Below are positions 1-5,289 of a stretch of 5,289 nucleotides of DNA, in pieces; the first letter of the stretch is position 1, and every line of letters begins with the position of its first letter. This stretch comes from an uncultured Eubacteriales bacterium (GTDB lineage Bacteria > Bacillota > Clostridia > Oscillospirales > Oscillospiraceae). The DNA lies in NCBI GenBank assembly GCA_900556535.1, contig USPI01000108.1, positions 1 to 5,289 of the forward strand, read 5' to 3'. The notes below the pieces were generated by a model. That model made no database searches and had not been told where the DNA came from. It saw only the letters and a list, made by a program, of their open reading frames with translations. Both the position numbers and the translations under genes were made by a program.

Positions 1-1
1 A

Positions 2-1348
2 AGACTGTGCCTGCCGCAATTTGCAGTGGGCCTTTTTACGACGATGCTCAACAACTATCTTATTTATTTTTATCAGCCGTCGAAGGAGTCCGGCATCCCC
101 AACCTGATACCTCAGGGCAGGATCGTGCTGGGTATTCTCACGATAATCGGTCTTATAAAAGCAATAGGACACATTATCGACGCCGTGACCGACCCGCTTA
201 TAGCGGCAAGCTCGGACAAGAGCAAGCACCCCGACGGCAGACGCATCCCGATGATGAAGAAGGCCGCAATTCCCTTCGGTCTGTGCGCGCTGCTGATGTT
301 CTTCGTGCCGTTTAACTATGTAAGCGGTCTTAACGCAGTTTGGATAGCGGCGTTCATGTGGGGCTATTATTTCTTCTTCACCCTTTACATGATCCCGCAC
401 AATGCGCTCATCCCCGAGCTCATTCAGGACGGTCCTATGAGAGTCAACGCCTACACCGTCAGCTCGTTTTTCTTCGTGACCGGCAGTGCGCTCGGCTATG
501 TCAGCCCCCTGATAGTCAGCCTGTTTAAGGGCGCGGGACTGGCAACGCTGTGGGCATGGCGCACGACCTTCGGCATCTACACCGTGATAGGCATAATCCT
601 GCTGCTCATACCGGCATACACCATCAGGGAGAAGGACTATATCCACTCCATACTCCCCAACGTCACGCTCGGCCAGTCGCTCAAGCACGCTTTTTCCAAC
701 AAGCACTTCAGACTGGTCACCCTCGGTCAGCTTCTGGAGAACACCGGAATGGCGTTTTTCCAGGCCTGCATCATGTATTACGTGACCTCGCTCATGGGAC
801 TTGCGGAGACCTATTCCGTGCTGATACTCGCAATATCCATTGCAGGCTCTCTGCTGATGTATCCGCTGGTGAATAAGTTTGCGAAAAAGAAGGGCAAAAA
901 GCTGCCGATAATACTCGGCTGCATCGTGTTCTCCATTGCGGAGATCGTCATCTGCTTCAGCGATGTGATCCCCGGCAACAGACTCGTGCTCGCCTGCGTA
1001 TTTGCGCTGTTTGTATCCTTCCCCTTCGCGGTGCTCAACGTGCTTCCGGGCGCCATGATGGCGGATATCATCCGGTATGACACCATCACGACGGGCATTA
1101 ACCAGGAGGGCATTTTCGGCGCGGCGAGGAGCTTCATCGTCAAGATGGGCAACTCCCTTGCCATCATGATCGTCCCCTCTCTCATAGTCGCGGGCGCGGC
1201 CGCGGGCGAAAACGTCGGCATTTTCGGACTCAAGCTCACCGCCGTCGCGGGAAGCGTATTCTGCCTGCTGGCGGTACTCGTATTCACGCGCTACAAGGAG
1301 CGTGAGGTGCTCGCGGTGATCGAAGAAAGCGAAACAAAAGGAGAATAA
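2..1348 (+). CDS. MFS transporter, GPH (glycoside-pentoside-hexuronide:cation symporter) family, 5'-truncated by window edge
   Basis: Inner-membrane secondary transporter, probably a cation-coupled symporter for a small solute; the substrate cannot be read from the sequence. The frame is open from base 2, so the true start lies left of the window; an internal GTG at 26 and ATG at 44 fall inside the first membrane segment and are unlikely starts. About 448 residues are visible, close to full length for a family of roughly 440-500. GPH/MelB hallmarks are present. The sequence DAVTDP (from nt 179) carries two Asp (nt 179-181 and 191-193) matching the MelB cation-site pair, followed by DKSKHPDGRRIP in place of the usual cytoplasmic DR..RWGRRRP loop. 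There is also an IPHNALIPEL segment (about nt 390-425), and ADIIRYDTITTGINQEGIFG (about nt 1061-1120) in the second half. Hydrophobic segments are consistent with about 12 helices. The first external loop (QPSKESGIPNLIPQG) is longer than in typical members. It ends 2 nt before the M20 peptidase gene, so they are probably one operon. Family is fairly sure; substrate is unknown. Confidence 0.9.
   Translation, partial: RLCLPQFAVGLFTTMLNNYLIYFYQPSKESGIPNLIPQGRIVLGILTIIGLIKAIGHIIDAVTDPLIAASSDKSKHPDGRRIPMMKKAAIPFGLCALLMFFVPFNYVSGLNAVWIAAFMWGYYFFFTLYMIPHNALIPELIQDGPMRVNAYTVSSFFFVTGSALGYVSPLIVSLFKGAGLATLWAWRTTFGIYTVIGIILLLIPAYTIREKDYIHSILPNVTLGQSLKHAFSNKHFRLVTLGQLLENTGMAFFQACIMYYVTSLMGLAETYSVLILAISIAGSLLMYPLVNKFAKKKGKKLPIILGCIVFSIAEIVICFSDVIPGNRLVLACVFALFVSFPFAVLNVLPGAMMADIIRYDTITTGINQEGIFGAARSFIVKMGNSLAIMIVPSLIVAGAAAGENVGIFGLKLTAVAGSVFCLLAVLVFTRYKEREVLAVIEESETKGE
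1338..1343 (+). promoter_or_regulatory. Ribosome binding site of the M20 peptidase gene
   Basis: A full AAGGAG Shine-Dalgarno sequence lies 7 nt before the ATG at 1351, within the last codons of the transporter gene. It fixes the start of the peptidase gene and shows that translation can initiate independently even though the upstream stop codon is only 2 nt before the ATG. Confidence 0.85.
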
Positions 1349-1350
1349 GC

Positions 1351-2688
1351 ATGGCGGAAAATATGAACAGCTCTTCGCAGGAAAGAGCGATTTATTACGG
1401 CGAGCGTCTTGCCGAAATGATAAGATGCAGGACCGTTTCGAAAAAAGAGGGCTTTGAGCCAGAGGAATTTCTCAAGCTCAGAAGGGTCATCGCCGGGCTT
1501 TTCCCGCTCATGACGGAGAAGGCAGAGCTCACCATTCTCGGCGACGATGCGTATCTTTACAAGCTCAAGGGCGCGGACGAGAGCCGCAATGTTCTTATGA
1601 TGTCCCACCACGACGTGGTCGATGCCACCGGTGAGTGGCAGGAGGAGCCGTTCGGCGGCGTCATCAGGGACGGCAAGCTCTGGGGCAGAGGCACGGTCGA
1701 TACCAAGACTCCCCTGTTTGCCGAGTTCTCCGCAGTCGAGGAGCTTATCGCGGAGGGCTTCGAGCTGCCCGTAAACGTGTATATCTTCTCCTCCCACAAC
1801 GAGGAGTACGGCGGCGACGGCGCTCTTATCGCGCACGACTACTTTAAAGACAACAACATCTCCTTTGAGTGGATAATCGACGAGGGCGGCGCGGTGATCG
1901 ACCCGCCCATGTCCGGAATAAGCAAAAAGTGCGCCATGATCGCCGTTCACGAGAAGGGCAGATGCACGGCGCAGCTCGTTGCAAAGGTCGCTCAGGGTCA
2001 TGCTGGACTTGCGGGCGGTCACAAGACCCCCGTTATGAGAATGGCCGCATTTATGACTCAGGTCGACGAGGAGAAGCCCTTCATCAGAAGGCTCCATCCC
2101 GAGGTCAGAGGGATGTTCGAGGCGCTTGCGCCGCATATGTCATTCCCCATGAGCTTTGTGTTTTCAAACCTCGGACTGTTTTCGGGTCTGCTCGTCAAGA
2201 TGATGCCGAAGCTCAACGCCGCCGCAGGCGAAATGCTCGGCACCGGCTGCACCTTCAAAAAGGTCTCCACCGATGAGGACGGAAGCTGCCGCGCCGAGGC
2301 ATTCCTGCGCTGCATAAGCGACGAGGACTTTGCAAAGGATCTCGACGCTCTGCGGAAAATGGCAGAGGGCTACGGCGTTGAAATGACCGTCCCCGACGAG
2401 GATAACGAGTACTACAAGCCCTCCTCGCTCGACAGCGCCGGCTATAAATACGTAAGGCAGATCGCGCAGCGCGTGTTTGACTACGCCGCCGTTGCTCCCT
2501 TCATTCTCCCCGCCGGCACGGACGCGAGAAGGTTTGTTGACCTTTCCGACGCCGTCATCAGATTTGCCCCCATCGACATCGACGCGCAGCAGTACGCCTC
2601 GGTGCACGGAGAAAACGAAAACATCTCCGTTGCGAAGCTCCCCATTGCGGTCGATTTCTATAAGGAGCTTATAAAAAATTATAAGTAA
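1351..2688 (+). CDS. M20-family metallopeptidase / amidohydrolase, PM20D1-like carboxypeptidase type
   Basis: Predicted cytoplasmic di-zinc hydrolase of 445 aa that cleaves an amide bond in a small peptide or N-acyl amino acid; no signal peptide is seen. The M20 metal site is complete. SHHDVV gives H86 and D88; GRGTVDTK gives the bridging D117; HNEE gives base E151 and metal ligand E152; IIDEGG gives D177; ASVHGENENIS gives the C-terminal His H419. H217 in QGHAG matches the dimerisation-domain His. The order and wording of motifs (for example FEWIIDEGG followed by IAVHEKG, and TDARRF near residues 390-395) resemble the PM20D1/carboxypeptidase S branch. Oddities: the usual GRGTxDDK reads VDTK (T118), and the lid-domain NVIP-like motif expected around residues 303-310 is replaced by an acidic STDEDG segment, so substrate preference may differ. 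The start is set by a strong AAGGAG 7 nt upstream. It follows the GPH transporter by 2 nt, suggesting uptake then hydrolysis. Family confident; substrate unknown. Confidence 0.93.
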   Translation: MAENMNSSSQERAIYYGERLAEMIRCRTVSKKEGFEPEEFLKLRRVIAGLFPLMTEKAELTILGDDAYLYKLKGADESRNVLMMSHHDVVDATGEWQEEPFGGVIRDGKLWGRGTVDTKTPLFAEFSAVEELIAEGFELPVNVYIFSSHNEEYGGDGALIAHDYFKDNNISFEWIIDEGGAVIDPPMSGISKKCAMIAVHEKGRCTAQLVAKVAQGHAGLAGGHKTPVMRMAAFMTQVDEEKPFIRRLHPEVRGMFEALAPHMSFPMSFVFSNLGLFSGLLVKMMPKLNAAAGEMLGTGCTFKKVSTDEDGSCRAEAFLRCISDEDFAKDLDALRKMAEGYGVEMTVPDEDNEYYKPSSLDSAGYKYVRQIAQRVFDYAAVAPFILPAGTDARRFVDLSDAVIRFAPIDIDAQQYASVHGENENISVAKLPIAVDFYKELIKNYK

Positions 2689-2696
2689 AGCAAAAC

Positions 2697-2735
2697 AAAA
2701 ATCTCGACAGCACTCACGGTGCTGCCGAGATTTTT
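2697..2735. terminator. Bidirectional intrinsic terminator between convergent operons
   Basis: The left arm is 2697-2713 and the right arm 2719-2735, making a 17-bp stem with a single A-C mismatch (2707/2725) and a 5-nt loop TCACG. On the plus strand the GC-rich stem ends in a run of seven T (2731-2737). On the minus strand it is followed by TTTTTGTTTTG (2700 down to 2690). The plus-strand stop ends at 2688 and the minus-strand stop of cinA begins at 2741-2739, so the hairpin fills nearly the whole 50-bp gap. Its position and symmetry fit Rho-independent termination of both operons. Confidence 0.92.
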
Positions 2736-2738
2736 TTG

Positions 2739-4019
2739 TTATTCATTTATGACCTCAAGACCCTGCAAATAGCGGCGCATCATGTCGAAAATATAGTTTC
2801 CGGACACTCTGCGGACATAGCTGCGCGGGCGTCTGTCGCCGACGTGCAGCTCGCGCACATAGGTCGCGTCCTTCGTCGCAAGCGACACGAACACCGTGCC
2901 CACCTCGTGCACGCCGTCGCCGTCGGGACCGGCAAGACCGGTAACACCCACTCCCATATCCGTTCCCAGCAGGGCGCGCACGCGCTCTGCCATCTCCTTT
3001 GCGACCTCATAGCTCACGGCGGTCTTTTCCTCGATGAGCTTCGGGTCGATGCCGAGGAGCTTGGACTTTGCCTCGTTCGTGTAGGTCACGACGCCGCCGA
3101 GGAAAAACTCGCTAGCGCCGGGAATATCGGTGAAGCGCTTTGCAAGCTCGCCTCCCGTGCAGCTCTCGGCTGCCGAGAAGGTCATTTTCTTCTCCCTTAG
3201 AAGCTGCATGACGCTCTCCTCAACGGTGTCAACGTCAATACCGAAGATGAGATCGCCCAGCACATCCTTAACGTGGTCGATGACGGGCTTCATCAGCTCC
3301 TCCGCTTTCTCGACGCTCTCGGCCTTGGCGGTCACCTGCAAGAGGCAGTCGCTCTCCTTGGCATAGGGCGCCATGGTGGGGTTAGTCATGACGTTCATCT
3401 CGTCGCGGAATATCTGATCCATCGCGCTCTCGGACATACCGAAAACGTGGATGGCGTGCGACACGATCTGCTCGTCCGACAGCGAGCGCAGGTACGGCAT
3501 AGCGCAGGCGCGGAACATCGCGTTGCACTCCTTGGGAGGTCCGGGCAGCATGAGCACTATCGTGCCGTCGGCCGCCTTGAACGCGCAGCCGGGCGCGGTG
3601 CCCCAATTATTATGGAATATCGTGCAGCCCGCGGGGAGCATCGCCTGCTTGAGATTGTTCTCGGTGAGTTCTTTGCTGTAGCCCTTGTTGGTGAGGTAAT
3701 CGTAGAGATTTGCCTTCTCGTTCTCGTTCATAATGAGCTCAAGCCCGAATTCGCTTGCGAGTATCTGCTTCGTCAGATCGTCGCAGGTCGGGCCGAGACC
3801 GCCGGTGGAAATGATAATATCGGCGCGGCGGCGGGCTATCCCGATGCAGTCGCGCAGGCGCTGCGGGTTATCGCCGACGACGGTGTGGTACTTGACGTTT
3901 ATACCTATCTCCGAGAGCATGAGCGATATGTCGCGCGCATCGGTGTTCGTCGTGTGACCTAAAAGTATTTCCGTTCCGACGGAAAGTATCTCCGCGTTAT
4001 ATGCCTTTTTCAAGCTCAT
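2739..4019 (-). CDS. cinA: CinA: nicotinamide-nucleotide amidohydrolase fused to MoaB/MogA-like (COG1058) domain
   Basis: Cytoplasmic enzyme of pyridine-nucleotide recycling, 426 aa, the usual length of full CinA. The N-terminal domain (about 1-170) is the molybdopterin-binding-like COG1058 fold, with ILSVGTEILLGHTTNTDA near the start, STGGLGPTCDD at 71-81 and MLPGPPKE at 157-164. In characterised homologues it carries ADP-ribose pyrophosphatase-type activity. The C-terminal PncC domain (about 265-420) deamidates NMN to nicotinate mononucleotide. Its motifs are AESCTGG (catalytic-type Ser S286), YTNEAKSKLLG (Y313 and K318), GVTGLAGPDGD (T360) and GDRR (R396). The GPGG commonly seen after GVTG.A is GPDG here; the putative catalytic residues remain. 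The ATG at 4019 overlaps the thiI stop as ATGA, so it is translationally coupled to thiI. The competence-linked name is historical and nothing here indicates a competence operon. Transcription ends at the hairpin just past the stop. Confidence 0.96.
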   Translation of the reverse strand: MSLKKAYNAEILSVGTEILLGHTTNTDARDISLMLSEIGINVKYHTVVGDNPQRLRDCIGIARRRADIIISTGGLGPTCDDLTKQILASEFGLELIMNENEKANLYDYLTNKGYSKELTENNLKQAMLPAGCTIFHNNWGTAPGCAFKAADGTIVLMLPGPPKECNAMFRACAMPYLRSLSDEQIVSHAIHVFGMSESAMDQIFRDEMNVMTNPTMAPYAKESDCLLQVTAKAESVEKAEELMKPVIDHVKDVLGDLIFGIDVDTVEESVMQLLREKKMTFSAAESCTGGELAKRFTDIPGASEFFLGGVVTYTNEAKSKLLGIDPKLIEEKTAVSYEVAKEMAERVRALLGTDMGVGVTGLAGPDGDGVHEVGTVFVSLATKDATYVRELHVGDRRPRSYVRRVSGNYIFDMMRRYLQGLEVINE

Positions 4020-5191
4020 TCGCCTACCTTTATTCTTTCGATGCCGGCATATGCCTCCTCGACGAGTGCGTCAATGTCCAGAGCGGACTCGATCTGCTCA
4101 ACGTCGCGGAGCTTGGGCTTGGTTTTGGGGTGCTTGGGAGTGAACACGGTGCAGCAGTCCTCATACGGGAGTATCGAGGTCTCAAAGGTGCCTATCCTGC
4201 GCGCAAGGCGGACTATCTCCTCCTTGTCCATGCCGATGAGCGGCTGGAGCACGGGAAGCTCGGTGACGGCCTGGGTGGACGCCATCGCCTCCATGGTCTG
4301 GCTTGCGACCTGACCGAGGTTTTCGCCCGTAACTATCGCCTTCGCGCCGTTTGCGTCGGCTATCTTCTGCGCAATACGCATCATAAAGCGGCGCATGATG
4401 AGGGTGAAGTAATCCTCATCGCACTTTGCGCGGATCTCCTCCTGGATATGCGTAAACGGCACGACCTCGATCGTCATTCTGCCGCAATAGACGGTGAGCT
4501 CGCGTGCAAGCTCTATGACCTTCTGCTTTGCCTGCTCGGAGGTGTAGGGGAAGGAGAAAAAGTGCACGGGGATAAGGCGAACGCCGCGCTTTGCGATCAT
4601 GTAGGTCGAAACGGGGCTGTCGATGCCGCCGGACAGCAGCGTGACCGCGACACCGTTTGCGCCCACCGGCATTCCGCCCGCACCGGGCGTGGGTGCTGCG
4701 TGGACATACGCCGCAAGATCGCGCACCTCGATATGCACCGTCAGCTCCGGATCATGCACGTCTACCTCGCAGTCGGGGTACGCCTCGGACAGCTCGCCGC
4801 CGACGAACTGAGCAAGCTCGATGCTCGTCATGGGGAAGCTCTTGTCGCTGCGCTTTGCCTCGCACTTGAAGCTCTTTGCCGCAAGCATATCCTCCCTGAG
4901 ATAATCAATGGCAAGCTCCGCTATCTTCTTCGCGTCCTTCTCGCAGCCTGATGCACGGTTTACCGACGCAAGGCCGAACACCTTCGTCATCGCCTCAAAC
5001 GCCGCGTCCATGTCGCTCGTTTCGTCCACGGGCTCAATGTAAACGGTCGATTGCAGGCAGTAGGCTTTGAATTTTCCGATTGCCTCAAGACGGCGCTTAA
5101 TATTGCTCATGAGCTTCTGCTCGAACGAGCGGCGGTTCAAGCCCTTGAGGACGATCTCGCCCTGCTTGAGAAGAATAATGTCGTTTATCAT
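4016..5191 (-). CDS. thiI: ThiI: tRNA uridine 4-sulfurtransferase, short form without rhodanese domain
   Basis: Adenylates U8 of tRNA with ATP and replaces O4 with sulfur from a cysteine desulfurase persulfide, giving 4-thiouridine. In some bacteria it also supplies sulfur for the thiamine thiazole. The protein has 391 aa. An N-terminal ferredoxin-like domain (about 1-60, opening with ILLKQGEIVLKGLNRRSF) is followed by a THUMP domain (about 60-165). A PP-loop pyrophosphatase domain comes next, with SGGIDSP at 187-193, TGENLGQVASQTM at 288-300 and YEDCCTVF at 343-350. C346 or C347 is the likely counterpart of the E. coli Cys344. The sequence ends soon after, so the C-terminal rhodanese domain of E. 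coli ThiI is absent, as in Bacillus-type enzymes that work directly with a dedicated desulfurase. No desulfurase gene is visible; one could lie beyond the right edge. The start ATG is supported by AGGAG 8 nt upstream and a good N-terminal match to the family. It is first in an operon with cinA, overlapping it by 4 bp. Confidence 0.97.
   Translation of the reverse strand: MINDIILLKQGEIVLKGLNRRSFEQKLMSNIKRRLEAIGKFKAYCLQSTVYIEPVDETSDMDAAFEAMTKVFGLASVNRASGCEKDAKKIAELAIDYLREDMLAAKSFKCEAKRSDKSFPMTSIELAQFVGGELSEAYPDCEVDVHDPELTVHIEVRDLAAYVHAAPTPGAGGMPVGANGVAVTLLSGGIDSPVSTYMIAKRGVRLIPVHFFSFPYTSEQAKQKVIELARELTVYCGRMTIEVVPFTHIQEEIRAKCDEDYFTLIMRRFMMRIAQKIADANGAKAIVTGENLGQVASQTMEAMASTQAVTELPVLQPLIGMDKEEIVRLARRIGTFETSILPYEDCCTVFTPKHPKTKPKLRDVEQIESALDIDALVEEAYAGIERIKVGE
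4023..4031 (-). promoter_or_regulatory. Ribosome binding site of cinA, inside the end of thiI
   Basis: The minus strand reads AAAGGTAGG just before GCGAATGA, placing a purine-rich Shine-Dalgarno-like stretch inside the last thiI codons, 3 nt (TAGG) to 7 nt (AAAGG) from the cinA ATG. The core is weaker than the AGGAG sites of the other genes, consistent with cinA relying partly on re-initiation by ribosomes finishing thiI. Confidence 0.6.
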
Positions 5192-5199
5192 ATGCTATG

Positions 5200-5204
5200 C
5201 TCCT
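5200..5204 (-). promoter_or_regulatory. Ribosome binding site of thiI
   Basis: The minus strand reads TTAGGAGCATAGCATATG: AGGAG with an 8-nt spacer to the ATG at 5191-5189. This is a strong site and fixes the thiI start. Confidence 0.85.
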
Positions 5205-5222
5205 AATTGTTTTTAACAAGTT

Positions 5223-5251
5223 ATTATATCATCATTTGAGTAAAGACGCAA
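5223..5251 (-). promoter_or_regulatory. Predicted sigma-70/SigA promoter for thiI-cinA with extended -10
   Basis: A consensus -10 TATAAT (5228-5223) is preceded by TGA (5231-5229), which makes the extended TGnTATAAT form. At a spacing of 17 bp lies a weak -35, TTGCGT (5251-5246), matching TTG of TTGACA. The expected transcription start is near 5216, giving a leader of about 25 nt before the thiI ATG, too short for a riboswitch. The region is AT-rich against a GC-rich background. This suggests that thiI-cinA has its own promoter even if a further minus-strand gene lies beyond the window. Confidence 0.75.
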
Positions 5252-5254
5252 TAA

Positions 5255-5282
5255 GCGTGCCGAAGGCAGAGCCTTGGCACGC
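5255..5282. repeat. GC-rich imperfect hairpin upstream of the thiI promoter
   Basis: On the plus strand GCGTGCC (5255-5261), a bulged G (5262) and AAGGC (5263-5267) pair with GCCTT (5271-5275) and GGCACGC (5276-5282) around an AGA loop: 12 base pairs with one bulge. It ends 3 bp upstream of the -35. On the minus strand it is followed by TTATTGCGTCTTTACT, a poor U-tract, so it is at best a weak terminator for an upstream gene. It could also be a copy of a dispersed intergenic palindrome. The hairpin itself is clear; its role is not. Confidence 0.6.
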
Positions 5283-5289
5283 ACACAAC

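Noticed and set aside
26..28. GTG as start of the transporter gene
   Set aside because: The frame stays open to base 2 and the upstream residues (LCLPQFA) continue a plausible first membrane helix. No Shine-Dalgarno sequence precedes the GTG.
1291..2136. Long minus-strand open frame (281 codons) opposite the transporter end and the M20 gene
   Set aside because: It lies antisense to two well-supported genes, has no recognisable domain and is low in conserved-looking motifs. It is explained by GC-rich codon bias in the real genes.
3273..3962. Plus-strand open frame (229 codons) opposite cinA
   Set aside because: It is a shadow of cinA, with composition typical of the reverse complement of a GC-rich gene and no motifs.
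4001..4951. Long plus-strand open frame (316 codons) opposite thiI
   Set aside because: It is fully antisense to a clear ThiI with all motifs; the translation is Leu/His/Arg/Ala-rich without family features and there is no fitting ribosome binding site.
5207..5219. Small dyad TTGTT-TTT-AACAA near the predicted thiI transcription start, as a possible operator
   Set aside because: The arms are only 5 bp, in AT-rich sequence where such dyads arise by chance, and no regulator is known to fit.
5192..5289. Possible thiamine (TPP) riboswitch or other leader RNA ahead of thiI
   Set aside because: The predicted leader is only about 25 nt and no TPP-box-like sequence is present.

Overview
This window looks like ordinary chromosome of a moderately GC-rich member of the Firmicutes, probably a gut-type clostridial lineage (Oscillospiraceae/Ruminococcaceae-like). 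The assignment is an inference. It rests on strong AGGAG-type Shine-Dalgarno sequences, a ThiI without a rhodanese domain, a two-domain CinA, a U-tract intrinsic terminator and an AT-rich promoter set in otherwise GC-rich DNA. No species can be named from sequence alone.

The layout is two convergent two-gene operons that share one terminator. Left, plus strand: the 3' portion of a GPH/MelB-like MFS transporter gene (2-1348, cut by the left edge) is followed after 2 nt by an M20-family metallopeptidase of the PM20D1-like type (1351-2688). Centre: a near-perfect hairpin at 2697-2735 has T-runs on both strands and sits between the two convergent stop codons, so it probably ends transcription from both sides. 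Right, minus strand: thiI (5191-4016) is followed by cinA (4019-2739), and the two overlap by 4 bp (ATGA). A good extended -10 promoter and a strong ribosome binding site lie in the 98-bp region upstream of thiI, next to a GC-rich hairpin at 5255-5282.

The left pair suggests import of a small solute followed by cytoplasmic amide hydrolysis, with unknown substrates. The right pair combines tRNA 4-thiouridine synthesis (ThiI) with pyridine-nucleotide salvage or repair (CinA) and looks like a co-transcribed housekeeping unit. I found no mobile element, CRISPR array, RNA gene, riboswitch or clearly novel system. The most useful leads are the altered substrate-side motifs of the M20 enzyme and its tight coupling to the transporter. 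No stretch longer than about 100 bases lacks a gene.
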